In this document: positions 1 to 11,802 of the stretch, piece by piece
How positions within the stretch are numbered: the stretch's first letter is position 1
Layout of the letters: every line of letters starts with the position of its first letter
DNA from: Welwitschia mirabilis
Taxonomy: Eukaryota; Gnetophyta; Gnetopsida; Welwitschiales
Direction: 5' to 3'
NCBI GenBank assembly: GCA_051453625.1
Contig: JBOZIK010000001.1
Location: forward strand, 202,068,007-202,132,006
Length of the DNA: 64,000 nt
The notes under the pieces: generated by a model
Told to the model about the DNA's origin: nothing
What the model saw: only the letters and a program-made list of their open reading frames with translations
Databases searched by the model: none
Translations under genes and position numbers: made by a program

Positions 1-2640
1 AAATAAGGTAGGGGAATCCATTAGTCCCTTACCTCTTTCTATTCATCATGAATGTCTTATAGGAAATGTTCAAAAAGAATGGAGTCTCAGGGATAAAAAT
101 ATAAAGCCAAGTATTTATTAATAATTACTATGTAGAAGCTATAATTATCATAATTTAATCCTCCTGTTAATAAGTAAGAGTCATTAAAAACACAATGGAC
201 CTTTTTACAGAGGACATGGAACTCAAGAACAAGTAGAATAAGTCCATAATTCACATCATTTACATAAGCATTAAGAAGAGGAATAATATCATTAGAATCT
301 TAGAAACCAAACTGGAAGATTTATAGGACATATACCTAGGGATTCCTCTTAGAAACTAGCATAAATTCCTAAATTGAAGCTTTATTCTAGAGAATATTTA
401 GAAGAAAATGCAATAATTAGTTAAATAAGTTTCTCTTCTTAATAATATTATCTTAGCACATACTAGTTTAATTGTTACATTCAGACATATAACCTTTGTC
501 ATAATTGAAAAATCAATAAGATGCTAAGGAATACATCTAGTCTAGAAGTAAAGATAGAAGCTGCATTTACCTTTACAAATGGGACCTTATTACTTAAGCT
601 AAGGATGCAAGAGACTAGGGGATTTATAAATATAAAGATTTCTTACTCACAAGAGCTCATAAATTAATCAAGAAATTACTTATTGGAGGGTTCTTGGATG
701 GATCTAATTAATCATAAATATCCATCATGAACAATGAGTGTAGAGGAGTCTTAACTTTAGAAGCATTTATTAAAAGCTAGAATAAAATTGATTAATTCAG
801 AAATGGATAATGAAGATACAATAAAATCTATCTTAATTAAGAAATATGATAAAGATAAAGTAAAGAAAAGATTCAAGCAAGATAAATCCCTAACAAAATT
901 AAGATTTTCTATTTTCTTAAAAACCATAATAGACTCTTAATAAGAGATTAGCTCATCAAACATGAAATGAAAGTTTCCTTCATATGCCTAGGCTATCAAT
1001 CACATCAAGAAGATAATCATCATATTTTTCATAAATGTAAATGAAGTATAAATTTATTAGAATTGATAATAAGTTACAAGACAACAGATTGTGAGATGAC
1101 AGTTAGATGGGATTTGGCTGACATTGTGAAAAATTTTTTATACTTAAAATGACATAAATTTTAATAATTCAATAATTACCTTTCCTATTAATACAACCAA
1201 TAGGATTAAATGGTATTACTTACAAATTCAGGTGATAAGGGAGATTACTCCTATGTATGAGCTAGCAAATCCAAGCCTCTTCGAGGGATGTTCAGAATGA
1301 TGGATAAGGTATAGACATTGGAATGGAAAATCCTATTACACAACTTGAATGGAGAGATAAATACTAATATGACCTTGTTTCACAAATTATAAAGAGAAGA
1401 CCAAACTACCTTCATAAGAATTTCAATTAAAGTTACTGAGGAAATGCTAGCTCATCTACTAGAAATTCTAGTGGAAAGGGAGAGGATTTTTCTTGATTAT
1501 GTAGGATAAAGGGAGACCTTTCATTTCTTTTTGGATTACATCCTTAAACTCTCTAGTGGTTACATTAGTAAAAAATTACTTCTGCTAGTTAACAAATACT
1601 TCATTTAATTAGGTTATTACTTCAAACTTACTGGATACATTTCATTTTTCTTGAGGTACTAGACTAAGGGCATCACATAAATCTACCTTACTTTATTATT
1701 CAAGATTTGAGAAGAGAAGATACCACCTCATACATTGGCCTCATAATGTCCATTTAGAGAGCTGTGAGAGAATCTAGGATGAGAAGGAAGGTCCCCTTCC
1801 CTCCTCTAAGATGCAGGGCAGTAGAAGAGGCCCAATAACCAAGCTGAAAAAAGAAGGAAACAAACCAAGACTATCAAAAGTCCTAAAAAAGAGTAGGGAA
1901 ATAAGCCAAGTGCAACTTATTCCTAGAGGGAGGCATATCCACCCTCAACAAAGAAAACTCATAAATAGGTAGAGCCAATTTCACCCCTAAAGAAGATCAA
2001 AGACTTGCAAAGTAGGAGGAGGAGCAGGTCCTGCCTAAGTAGGGCGAGACCAAATATTCTTTAAAGCAGGCTTCTTTTGAGGAGTTAGAACTTCCTTAGT
2101 AAAGTAAGGAGATAGATATACAAAACTAAATGGACTTCAATATAGAGTGAGAACATCATATTATCCATGAAGACATTGATATGAAATAAGAAAAAAGGGA
2201 GGTTATGTATGCAATAATTCAAGATGCAAAATTTTTTCTTTCTAATTCTTAGTATTACTCACAAGGCATCTTTAAGCATGATCAAAATGAGATTTCAAAA
2301 GAAGGTATAAAAATTCCATTTTGATAAGAATAAAGTAGGAGTAAAGGAGTTCAAAGAAGTTAACTAAGCCTTAGAGGTCTTGGTAGACAAAATGGATGGG
2401 TTCTTGATTTAGCACCACCACAGTGACTTATTTCCAAGTTGTAAGGAATATTAATCTATTGTTCTTGTAGATTCATCTTAATATTTATCATTCTTTCATT
2501 CAATGGCATAGTTAATTACTTTTTACTAATTTCATCATCACCTATGAGTTTTTTTGTGGCCTGTTATGTTATAGTTCCTTTTTTGTACTTTATTGCTAGG
2601 GGTCATTTCTTCTTCTTTATTTATAATTACTTATTACTAA
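1..2640. other. Unrecognised AT-rich stretch, decayed coding-like part at 1230-2100
   Basis: I recognise no family here. The plus strand is purine-rich. From about 1400 to 1720 one frame reads with few stops (VTEEMLAHLLEILVERER, then hydrophobic stretches). It is followed at about 1780-2050 by a Lys/Arg/Pro-rich stretch, which would suit the basic C-terminus of a gag-like or nucleic-acid-binding protein. Nothing is clear enough for a call. The stretch has no CG dinucleotide before position 1282. Confidence 0.3.
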
Positions 2641-2666
2641 TATAAATTTTAGTTGTTATCATTTTT

Positions 2667-2770
2667 GAGAGTGTGAGTGTGAGAGAGAGTGAGAGTATAA
2701 GAGAGAGTGAGAGAGAGAGAGAGTGAGAGAGAGTGAAAGTAAGTGAGTGAGTGAGTGAGTGAGAGAGTGT

Positions 2771-2837
<67 letters not shown>
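2667..2837. repeat. Compound microsatellite (GA-rich then (GT)n)
   Basis: An imperfect GA/GTGA tract runs to about 2772. A nearly pure (GT)n run follows at 2773-2837. Short reading frames through it (His-Thr or Leu-Ser repeats) are artefacts. Confidence 0.97.
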
Positions 2838-2839
<2 letters not shown>

Positions 2840-2849
2840 CCAAAATTTA

Positions 2850-3465
2850 ATAAGGTCTTATAGGCATATAATAAAACATTTACAAAACTTACTTGAAACA
2901 TATAGTCTATGAAATAATATAATAGAGCTACATAAAATTATACAAGGAAATCACTAGATAACCCAAAAGACATAAGAAGAATAAGCCCATATCATACCTA
3001 CATTTTTAATCTTTAATATTTCTACACTTCAATCTTCAAAGAAAGAAGACTTAATAATCTTCAAAGAATCAAAGCTAGATAAATCTCTAATTAAAAAAAA
3101 TAAATAAAAGCAGTCTATTTATAGTAACAATAGGGACTCAAAAATGTTTAAAGGAATTTTAAAAGATATTTAGCCAATAGATTGTACTAGTTTTTTGAGA
3201 GTGGTTTTAACTTCATTATCCTATCCCACTACACACTTGATCTTTAGGAAGAGCTAAATAATAAATAAATTTGTCATAATCATTAAATAATAGAATGAGA
3301 TCATTAACAACTGTTAATGAAAAAAATTCATAACAAATCATTATAATAGTCATAACTAAAGATAATCATTAACATTCACTAAAATAAACAACTCATGAAA
3401 TAAAGCCAAACCACAATGCATCACATTGATTTCTATAGTTACAAAGGAAAAGCCACGAATATATG
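2850..3465 (-). repeat. LTR-like block of the minus-strand gypsy remnant
   Basis: The block lies downstream of the purine tract and carries a minus-strand TATA box at 3115-3124. After the TATA box the minus strand (GTCTTTGAAG, then a GTGTAG..TTAAAG..TTA pattern, then GGTATGAT) resembles the block after the TATA box at 10.87 kb on the plus strand. I infer the same LTR family in opposite orientation. The ends are not defined: no clean TG/CA ends or target duplication were found. Confidence 0.5.
3115..3124 (-). promoter_or_regulatory. TATA box (LTR promoter)
   Basis: The minus strand reads CTATAAATAG, a good plant TATA box, inside the LTR-like block. The element is decayed, so it is probably not functional. 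Confidence 0.5.
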
Positions 3466-3491
3466 TTCCCCCCTTCTCCATTTTTTTTTTT
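3466..3491 (-). promoter_or_regulatory. Polypurine tract (plus-strand primer site of LTR element)
   Basis: The minus strand has a run of A's followed by TGGAGAAGGGGGGAA, immediately before the LTR-like block. This is the usual place for the tract that primes second-strand synthesis in gypsy elements. Confidence 0.5.
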
Positions 3492-3809
3492 GTCCTTACC
3501 CATAGTTATAGATTAAGGAAAAAGGCTAAAGTTATGGCATAGAAGAATAGATTTAAAAAATAGTTTAAGTATTTGGTTATTAACTTTGGAATAATGATTT
3601 TACTAAAGGATTATAATCTTGATAGCACCATGAAAAAATAATTTTATCACTTAAAAAAATTTAATTCATTAAGGTGTAAATTTATCATAAAATTTATAAC
3701 ATAATTAGGCTTGTTTTTGAGGTATACATGATAACGGTTTAATTGGTTCACATCCAAAGTCTTATAGATGTATTACTTTACTAGCTTTAGTAAGTTTACA
3801 TTCTCAAAA

Positions 3810-4320
3810 GCATCAATAAAATTCTTTTTTAGTGCACTAAAGGCTTGTAACTTTGTCTTTATATTTTCAAATGAAATCTTTACTAATACATTTCTATAAC
3901 TGATAAGGGGATTAGAAGTAGCTAGGAATGATCTTCCTTAGATACAAAAAAGGTTCCTTTGGGTGATCTTCTACCTTTAACACTAAAAAAAGCATGGAGA
4001 AGTAAAATTTATTAAGTTGTACCAAGATATCTTTATTATTCTTATGGATATCTTAGTTGATTATTTAGCAAATTGGAATGTTATTTTATTTTCTTTAGTT
4101 ATTATAATTAAATTTATTTGCATAGTGAATGGATAATTATGTTCACACTAGCTCCTAAGTCTAAGAATCCTCTATGTATCTCCTTCTCTTTCATGACACA
4201 TAAAATTGTTTGGGAACTAGGGTTTCTAATCTTGGAAAGAAGTTTTTTAAAACTAATGTACTTATCTATAGGGCTAAAAAATATCTTCTTTGAACATTCA
4301 TATTTTTGTTTATCATGCAC
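3810..4320 (-). pseudogene. Ty3/gypsy aspartic protease remnant
   Basis: The minus strand encodes the plant Athila/Tat-type retropepsin that would release the gag-pol products. A stop-free 68-codon stretch (4114-4320) ends in FLDLGASVNIIIHSLCK, where DLGAS is the active-site loop in the form usual for these elements. Further on, with stops, come TFQFA..STKI (the usual LQLADRSTKIPRG region) and GRSFLATSNPLISYRN (the usual ILGRPFLATSNA..NCRN motif) at about 3851-3930. The reading frame then fades, and the RT that should follow is missing. Gag lies upstream on the same strand at 5.1-6.0 kb. Antisense frames over this interval are shadows. Family call fairly sure; function certainly lost. Confidence 0.85.
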
Positions 4321-4329
4321 ATATCTTTA

Positions 4330-4957
4330 AGAAATTTAGTATAGGATGAAAATTACTTGATGATATGTAAAAATGAATTCTTAACTTTCACTTTTTTAAA
4401 GATTATTTTTAAGTATTATTCTTTGAGATGCTTTCTTTCTGATGATGTAAGATGTTTATGAAATGGGTCTTTTTATGATTTCTTATTTCTAATCCTATTT
4501 AAATCATCCTCTTTATATTTCTTAATTTAAGTGTAATTTAAGGCAAGGAAAGGATTCTACTTAAGTGATTGGACATGTTCATTAATCTAGATACCACTTT
4601 TAAATGAAATCGAATTCTCTCAATCTCTTCTAGTTTCTCACTGGTACTACAAACTTAAACTTTTTTTTTTCTTATTACATATAAAAAATTGTATAGACGG
4701 TATTTTGAGAAAGTAAATTTATTTCTTATTCTAGACATTTAAAAGTTCTGGTTCTTTGATTATTGACTTTAGCTTACTTGTTATTGGTAGTCAATTAAGT
4801 AACCATGAATTATTTTAGAACATACACTAATGATCTAATCCAAGATCGATTATGTGATTAGGCTTATAAGGTAGATTCTTTATTCTATAAGCTCTTCCAT
4901 GAAAAACTAGAGTTGTTTCTCTAATTTAAGTCATAATAATATCCCTAAAGAAATGAT
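4330..4957. other. Protease-gag spacer, nothing recognised
   Basis: Between the protease and gag remnants. It probably held the gag C-terminus of the same element, but no motif is readable. Confidence 0.3.
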
Positions 4958-5135
4958 GATTTTTTAGTTATTACTATTATTATCTTAAAAATGGCATCTT
5001 ATCTTATACGATATTCACCTATTTAGTTACTATTTCTTTATAGAGGAAATGGTTGTTACTATTGTTATTGTCTTAAAAAGGGGATCTTCACTTATATTAT
5101 ATTTACCTATATAGTCATTATTCCTTTATAGACTG
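4958..5135. repeat. Tandem duplication of about 88 bp
   Basis: Two diverged adjacent copies start at about 4958 and 5049. Both carry a TTACTATT..TTAT..TCTTAAAAA core followed by a CTTTATAGA end. The array lies at the 3' edge of gag copy 1. Confidence 0.6.
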
Positions 5136-5975
5136 AAATAAAGATGTACTAATTTACTAGCTTTATATTCATTATAAGTACATATAGTATATATAGCTCC
5201 ATAACTAAATGTTTTGGTTTAGGTGCCTTAAGGTTATATAGTCTCTTAATGATGTGGTTTAAGTTTTTAAGTAGGGTTATTTTTCCATCCAACTTATATA
5301 TCCCTCATCATATGGCTTTAAAGTTTAGTTTAATTACCTTACTATTTTTAGCTAGTCTATCCTAATTTTTAGAGCTTTTATCTATGTTATTAAAATTTTT
5401 GAATGCTTCATTTAGCTCTTTGAATGTGAAATTTTTAGCACTCTTCATTTCTATTAGTTCCTTACTTTATGGAATTTGTACTTCATAGAAAAATCTTAAT
5501 AATTTCTAAGCCCTAAATTCACAGTGTGGACATATACATAATAGGTCTTTAAAGCATTCAAAAACCTTTTGAAAATTATTTTTTTAGATTTTATTTCTAA
5601 AAAACTATGATTTTTCTTCTAAGATCATTAGTTCTGCAAGTTGGAAATTATTTTTTTAGGGACTCATATATGACGTATCTTCATAACCTAATAGAATAAT
5701 TTTTAGATTGTGTTTCCAAGATTTCTCTTTTTCTTTGAAAGAGAATAGGAAATATTTCATCATAACCACCTTACATTGCTCTCTTATAGTTGAAATTAAT
5801 GGCTTAAACGCTCATAAATATTCCATGAAAAGTTAATAACAGATGGTTTTATTTCAGTTATGTTTGTATGACATGATAAGATCATATAGAAGGGAATATA
5901 TATTTACTTAGATTGCCATAATGCTTTCAAAAGTTTTCCTAAGTAACCTTGACATATAATGCATTTATCTGTATT
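5090..5975 (-). pseudogene. Ty3/gypsy gag remnant, copy 1
   Basis: The minus strand translates, with stops and frameshifts, into the capsid part of a plant gypsy Gag. VKMKYFLFSFKEKEKSW matches the usual LRLFPFSLKDKAKAW. ECFKDLLCICPHCEF matches WERFKELLRKCPHHGF. KLLRFFYEVQIP..KELIEMKSA matches the FYEGL..MIESMNGG helix. FKELNEAFKNFNN is the EEALDFLEEL counterpart. Gag forms the virus-like particle. The protease remnant of the same strand lies 0.8 kb downstream. The block repeats, diverged, at 6825-7718. Confidence 0.82.
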
Positions 5976-6824
5976 AGACATGATTAGCTAAACTAAAAGA
6001 ATATCAATGGGGCTTTTAGTTGAGTTATCACTTATTTTAAATAAACTTTTTGAACACTCTTGGTAAAGTTTAATTTAAAATTCATTTAGGGGTGGTTGAT
6101 ATTTTATTTGTTAATCACTTTTTCTATAAATATATCTAGTATTAGAAGTTGAATGAAGTACAATTTAATAAAGCACAAAAAAAGGAAAAAATAATATGTT
6201 TGTATTTATTCATAAGATATGCTTTATCATGATGAAGTAAATTTTAGAATCTTCAGTCACCTACTCAATTGAAATTTTATAATTTAAAAGTCAATTAATT
6301 ACTCTCAATGAAGCATCACAACTATTTCTACGCTATTTCATGAAAAAGTTACATTTTTTCACATAATGATATAAACTATAATTTGCCACATCATATTTAC
6401 ACAAGCTAGTTATATTTCATTTATTCTAAATCTATTAAGTTGAAATTATAAAAAATGTTTTATTTTTTCTTATCTTTTTACATTTTTATTTTTTTATTTT
6501 GTGTTTTACTAAGATTTACCTATACTTTATTTCATTGCTAAAAAAAACTCCAAACATGGAATTAAAGCACAATTACAAACACAACATGAAAATAAATTAT
6601 AACCCTGATGATATCACAAGATTTAAAGTAATTAACAAAGATACTATTTTATAACTCTTAAACAAATTCAATGTTGAGATGTCATTAGAGAATTAGGATT
6701 TAAAAAAAGGCATTTGTGGCCTTTATAATTACAAATACATTAAGACTATACCTTATGAAAGACATAAATATTATCCACTCAAATTAAACCATTTGTAAGA
6801 TGAGGATGAAAGATTTTCTACTTA
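5976..6824. other. Spacer between two gag copies, nothing recognised
   Basis: AT-rich, with no readable domain. It may include the 5' leader and LTR side of gag copy 1's element, but no primer-binding site was found. Confidence 0.3.
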
Positions 6825-7718
6825 GATAAGTACCTAAGTTTACCTATCTAGTTCTTATTTCTTTATAGAGGGGAATACAGAGGCATTAATTTACTAGTTT
6901 CATATTTATTAGAAGTACATAGAGCACATATAGCTTCATTACTAAATATTTTGGGTTTAGGTAATTTAAAATTATCTAATATATTACTAACATGTTTTTT
7001 TTTTTTTGAGTAAGATTATTTCCTCCTCCAACTTATTTATCCCTCATCATATGTATTTAAAGTTTAGTTTAGCTACTTTAGTACTTTTAGCAAGTATGTC
7101 CAATTTTTAGAGCTATTAAGCATGTTTTCCAAAGTTTTATATGCTTCATTTGGCTCTTGGGATGTGAAATATTTACCATTCATTATTTATATTAGTTGCT
7201 TGCTTTGTGTAATTAGTCATTTATTGAAAAATCTTAATAATTTCTAAACCCTAAAATCATAGTGTGGACATCCTTTTCATAGGTCTTTAAAGTATTCAAA
7301 GGCCTTATGAAAAGATTTTCTTATCTTTTATCTAAAAATATATGATTTTTGTCCCAAGTTCATTGGTTTTATGAGCTAGGAATTATTATTATTATTATTT
7401 TAATAAATCACATATGAATTCTTTTCATAACCTAACAGAATAAGGTTTTGGATTTTGTAGCTAAGATTTGTATTTTTCTTTTAAAGAACATGGGAAAAGT
7501 TTTATCATTACTACCTTACATTAATTTCTTATAGTTGAAATTAAAGGATTAAACTCCTCTAAGTATTCTATGAATTTTTAACAAGAGGTTAATAATAGGT
7601 GGTTTTATTCCAATTATGTTTATATGATGAGACAATATCATATTAGGATGACATATCAAGATAATTAGATTAACATAATGATTTGCAAGTTTTTCCAAGT
7701 AACCCTTGACATAAAAGG
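6825..7718 (-). pseudogene. Ty3/gypsy gag remnant, copy 2
   Basis: Direct repeat of 5090-5975, with clear similarity along most of its length and many transitions and small indels. It is the same gag segment in the same orientation, about 1.74 kb away. Both copies stop resembling each other at the same gag position (about 5973 and 7720). The right edge abuts a truncated copia LTR of the opposite orientation. It may be a tandem duplication or a second element of the family. Confidence 0.75.
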
Positions 7719-8215
7719 CATCTATCTAGACTATCTTATTTCTAAATATTGTAATAAGTCCATTCTTGCATTGAATTAAACTCATTACAAGGTAACCCTT
7801 ATATGAGGGTGCATTTGAGATTGTTCCTATAAGCACTTGTTCTATTATAAGATTTATGGTGCACCTATGAAAACCACTATTCCCCTATGGGGAAGAGAGT
7901 GCTATCTTATGAGGAGAATCTTACTATTATAATGTATATGGTGTGCTTGTGAAAACCACTATTTCCCTATAGGGAAGAGAGTGCTACCTTGTGAGGAGAC
8001 TATCACTTGTTATAAGGTTGGTGATGCATCAAAAAAACACTATTTCCTTATAGGTCAATAATAACTAGAGGTGTAAGAAGAAGCTACCCTCTGTGTATGC
8101 ATGTACCTAGGTTGGGGAACCATGTTATCTTAGTAAAGTATTTTTATTTGCATTTTTCATTCTGTTATTAGTTTAAATTTTTATTTGATGGAACTCATTC
8201 ATCCTAACTTATAGG
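7719..8215 (+). repeat. 5'-truncated Ty1/copia LTR (same family as element E)
   Basis: Matches the reverse complement of the left LTR of element E from near its TAGACTATCTTATT segment through the LTR 3' end. It includes the GTAACCCTT block, the GAAGAGAGTGCTACCTT block and the final AGTAGAACTCATT-like block. The U3 part is missing, and no PBS or internal region follows. The unit with GAAAACCACTAT..GGGAAGAGAGTGCTA occurs twice in tandem (about 7870-7960 and 7950-8040). Confidence 0.75.
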
Positions 8216-8329
8216 GATCATTTCCATTTGTCATTTATTAATCAAATATTAAAAACATTAGTGCATCATGGGTGTTACTATTTCTAAAATAAATATTTAG
8301 AATATAATAGGTAATAGTTTCCTCTTAAA

Positions 8330-8900
8330 ACTAAGAAAAAAGCAAGCTTTACATGAACTATTGGAATCGTTTCTTACATAATAATGTTCTTTAGCCTTTG
8401 TAATGCCTAGCTACTTTTCAATATTGAATGATCAACATCTTATCTAGTATGCTTAATGAATTTTTTGAAGTATTCATGGATGTCCTCTTTCTATCTTTGG
8501 TAAAACTTTTAATTCTTACATACATCATTTAGGACCTATTCTTACACATTGTAAGAGAAAAATATCATATTTAATAGGTAAAGATATAATTTCGTAATTA
8601 CAAAGGAAATATTTTTATGACATATGATTTTTAAGAATGGGATAGAGTAGCAATCTACTAAACTTCAACTTATCACTTATTTTTCCTTTCTTGGAATTGT
8701 TAAAAGATGTTAGATCATTTCATGCACATGCTAGTTATCATATAAGATTCATTTAAGACTTTTTTAAAAATTTTAAGTCATTTACTATTCTTATATGTAA
8801 TAATTTTCATATGAGTGGACTCCTAAATGTAGTAATTTCATTAAATCCTTAAAACATTTTCTAAATTCATCCCTTGACTTGTAATGTATTGATTAGCTTT
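8330..8900 (+). pseudogene. Ty3/gypsy reverse transcriptase remnant (copy A)
   Basis: Plus-strand RT of an Athila/Tat-like element. Visible in order: KKASFT..IGIVSY then MFFSLCNA (usual KTTFTCPYGTFAYRRMPFGLCNAP); EFFEVFMDVL, where the catalytic MDD has become MDV; FGKTFNSY-like spacer and GPILTHCK; KDVRSFHAHASYHIRFI (usual KGVRSFLGHAGFYRRFI) followed by DFFKNFKS. The N-terminal half and all of gag and protease are missing: the sequence to the left is a copia LTR fragment. RT copies element RNA into DNA. This copy is dead, with a lost catalytic Asp and many stops. Confidence 0.83.
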
Positions 8901-8929
8901 TTTTCTTTTAAATTATTATATGATCTAAG

Positions 8930-9260
8930 AAATTATGTGATGTAAGAAATTATGTTGTAAGAGAAGACTTAAGAAAACAAAAAGATGGTACACTATATGC
9001 TATTTACTATGTAAGAAAAACATTAAAAAGTCTTAATTGAATTACCTCATAATTCAATAAACCTATTACCAGTAGTTTCTACCTTAGAAAAATTTAGATC
9101 ATATCCTATAGGCTGAAAAACCAACCTTTTTAATCATTCTAGTTTTAAATATTTATCAAATAAAAAAATATCAAAGCCTATATTATTACTATTAATATTT
9201 CTTTTGGAATAATTTATTTTCAAAATAAAAGATAATAAATTAGTAGAGAATGTAGTATCT
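8930..9260 (+). pseudogene. Ty3/gypsy RNase H remnant (copy A)
   Basis: Continues pol A. NYVVREDLRKQKDGTLYAIYY corresponds to DYAVGAVLGQRKDK..HAIYYASKTL, then KTLKSLN, then FYLRKI..ISYR (usual VFALEKFRSYL). At about 9200-9260, FKIKDNKLVENVVSNFF matches the DKKGTENVVADHLSRL linker before integrase. Several in-frame stops. The homologous part in copy B begins at about 20155. Confidence 0.8.
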
Positions 9261-9439
9261 AATTTCTTTTTAGAAGTTAAACCTTATTCTCTAACTCCTT
9301 TAGATTTAATATCCATAAATGACCTAATTCTTAATAATATCTTCTAGATTTTAAAAGTGATCCTTACTATGTTAATATAGATAATTATCTTATTACTTAA
9401 TAAATTTCTTATTCATTAAAATAATCAAGATAAAAAGGT

Positions 9440-10500
9440 GATTTTTACATAAGGTAAATGAGTATTTTTCAAATGATCCCTATCTTTTCAAATACTACTC
9501 TAATTAAATCATTCATAAAATGTATTTCATAATCTAAATCTTAAATGTTTTAAAATTTTCACATAGTGGAGTGTGTAGAGGCCACTTTTCTACTAAGAAG
9601 GTGTCTCATAAAATCCTTCAATCTAGAATCTATTAGCCACTTACTTGAAAGTCACATACAAATACTATAAAACCTGTAATAAATGTTATTACTTAAGAAG
9701 AAAAGAAAAGAGAGATATGATACCTCTTTCTTCTATTCTTGAAATCAAATCATTGAATATTTAGGGTATAGTTTCTTTACCCATTTCTTCCATCTTTTTT
9801 ATGTGTGTGTATTTATATACATATACATATATACACTAAGTGATGTATAGTTATTTCAACTAGAATAGATGATGCTAGACTTATTGTGAGATTTTTAAAA
9901 AACATATCTTATCTTATTTATTAATTCTAAAACCATAATTAGTAATGAAGAAATTCATTTTATAATACATTACTAAATAATCTTATGAGAAAATGTAGAA
10001 TAATGTATAAAGTTACAACCCTTTTTATTGATAAATCAATGATTAAATAGAAGTTACTAATCATGAGTTGAAAATAATTTTGTAGAAGATTGTAAATTCT
10101 AATTAAAGGAAATAGTTAATCCACCTCAATTTTTCTCTCTTATCCTACTAAACTATTTATAAATCCTTTAATGAAATATCATCCTACTAATCTATTTTCA
10201 GAAAAACTTATTATCTTCTCTTAACAATTAAAAAAAAAAGATTTTTGTCCATAAAATAAATTAACCAAAACCTAAATGAAGATTTAAAATTTAAGTAGCT
10301 TATCCTAAATAAAATTCAATAAATTAGGAATAAATCCTTTGAAAACTTAAAAAATGGAAAAATAGAGAACAAAAGAATACTATAACAAATACATCCTTAC
10401 AAGATCTTTTGAATTAAATGATTTCATTTTACTAGATGATGTAAAACATCATGAATACCTTTAAAAAATGGTATTTAAGTAGACTTCTTATTTCGAAGTT
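9440..10500 (+). pseudogene. Ty3/gypsy integrase remnant (copy A)
   Basis: Plus strand. The zinc-binding domain survives in part as the KILQSRIY and YKTCNKCYY blocks (Cys pair at about 9665-9690). The catalytic core keeps FLKNISYLI and the LLNNLMRKCRIMYKVTTLY region (usual LLKKYGVTHKVATPYHPQTSGQ). EVTNHELKIIL is the EVSNREIKSIL counterpart. The C-terminal part (10.2-10.5 kb) has YYNKYILTRSFELNDFILLDD, similar to KWHDK.ILRREF..GDKVLL. The first catalytic Asp region is only vaguely visible. The sequence ends just before a 100-N gap and an LTR. Confidence 0.8.
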
Positions 10501-10637
10501 TTAGAAGTATTATTTATTATTATTATTAAGATCTAATTCTTAAATATAACTATTGTTTCGAAAATAATGGCCAAATCTATTTTAAAAAAGTTGACTTTAA
10601 CCCTATTTTGGTAACCTATAATGAGAGATAATGAAAA

Positions 10638-10737
10638 NNNNNNNNNNNNNNNNNNNNNNNNNNNNNNNNNNNNNNNNNNNNNNNNNNNNNNNNNNNNNNN
10701 NNNNNNNNNNNNNNNNNNNNNNNNNNNNNNNNNNNNN
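10638..10737. other. Assembly gap (100 N)
   Basis: A run of exactly 100 N, probably a gap of unknown length. It hides the junction between pol A and the following LTR. Confidence 0.99.
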
Positions 10738-10866
10738 ACTATTATCATGATGAAATATTAAATGTATCTAATAGCTAGATAAAGTAGAGAATCATAATTG
10801 TTTTTCCCAAAGATAATAGTGACTTATGTATTCCTTGATATTCTCTATTTTGTTTCATCTTCTTAT

Positions 10867-10876
10867 TATAAATAGG
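10867..10876 (+). promoter_or_regulatory. TATA box in the long LTR
   Basis: TATAAATAGG, a near-consensus plant TATA box in the expected LTR position. Confidence 0.6.
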
Positions 10877-11284
10877 ACTCCTTTTTCTTTAGTCTAATTA
10901 TTTGAAATATCTTTTAGACTTGGATTTTGATGATCTTATACCTTGGAGCTTTGGAAATTTTGGAGTATTTAGAATCATTGAGTCTTTGAAGCTTGGGTGT
11001 AGCAACCTTAAAGCTTAGAAAACTTCACATTAAATCATAGGTATGATCCTAGGTTTCTATTTATTTTTTATATGGTCTAATGTATTTTTTAAATTTTGTA
11101 TGATCTAAATATTTTACTTGTAATTATTACATCAATTTTTCCTTATTTTTAGTTTTTGTATATCTTACATGTTTTTATGGATTCATTAAATTCTTGGCCT
11201 CTTAGTTTATAAACCATTTTTTCTTTTAAATAATCTATATGTTTTCTTCTTATTTGCATAGCTTGTGATTATTGTTAGTTTATT

Positions 11285-11580
11285 TGTATGGTACTAAGGA
11301 TTTCTTATATCTTTGATATGGTTCTATTATTACTTTTATTTTAGGTATGATTCCATTGTATTCTTACATCGTTTACATGGCACTAGGGATTTCTAACATC
11401 TTTTGTATGGTCCTATGTATTCTTAAATCTTGTATGGTTTAGATTTATTTTCTTATGTATCTCATATGATTCTTATAGTTTTCCTGAATCTTTTATATGA
11501 TCTTAGTATTACTCTGATTTTAGTTATGATTCCATTATCATTTGTATGATCCTATATTCTTGTATCCTTTTATGGTCTAT
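11285..11580 (+). repeat. Degenerate tandem repeat around TATGGTCCTATGTATTCTTA
   Basis: A TATGGT/TATGAT-type unit followed by T-rich spacer recurs at least six times. A longer unit (ATTACT.T.ATTTTAG.TATGATTCCATT) recurs after about 178 bp. It lies inside the long LTR. Confidence 0.6.
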
Positions 11581-11802
11581 AGAAATTCTCATATTATTAT
11601 TAAAATATTACACTTTCTTGTAATTCTTGTATATTTCTAAAATGTGGTTTGAAATGTTTTTACGAGTATCTCTTACATGTTCAACTATTATTCTCATATG
11701 AATCTTATGTCTTAGTAAATTCTTCATGCTTGAAAAGTAAATTCGTGAAAGTAAATCTTATCATTTCTTAAGGCATCTTTAAAACTTTAAATCTTTTATA
11801 GA

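Larger units (their letters stand above)
2850..7718 (-). mobile_element. Minus-strand Ty3/gypsy remnant: LTR, PPT, protease, gag (x2), no RT/integrase
   Basis: Reading leftwards on the minus strand, I see gag at 7.7-6.8 kb and again at 5.97-5.09 kb, an aspartic protease at 4.3-3.8 kb, a purine tract at 3.49-3.47 kb, and an LTR-like block with a TATA box. RT, RNase H and integrase are absent between the protease and the purine tract, where only about 350 bases remain. This is either an internal deletion or a non-autonomous gag-protease derivative. The second gag may come from another copy of the same family. Edges are approximate. Confidence 0.6.

Noticed and set aside
2649-2901. Open frames with long His-Thr or Ser-Leu repeats
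   Set aside because: Pure products of the GT/GA microsatellite.
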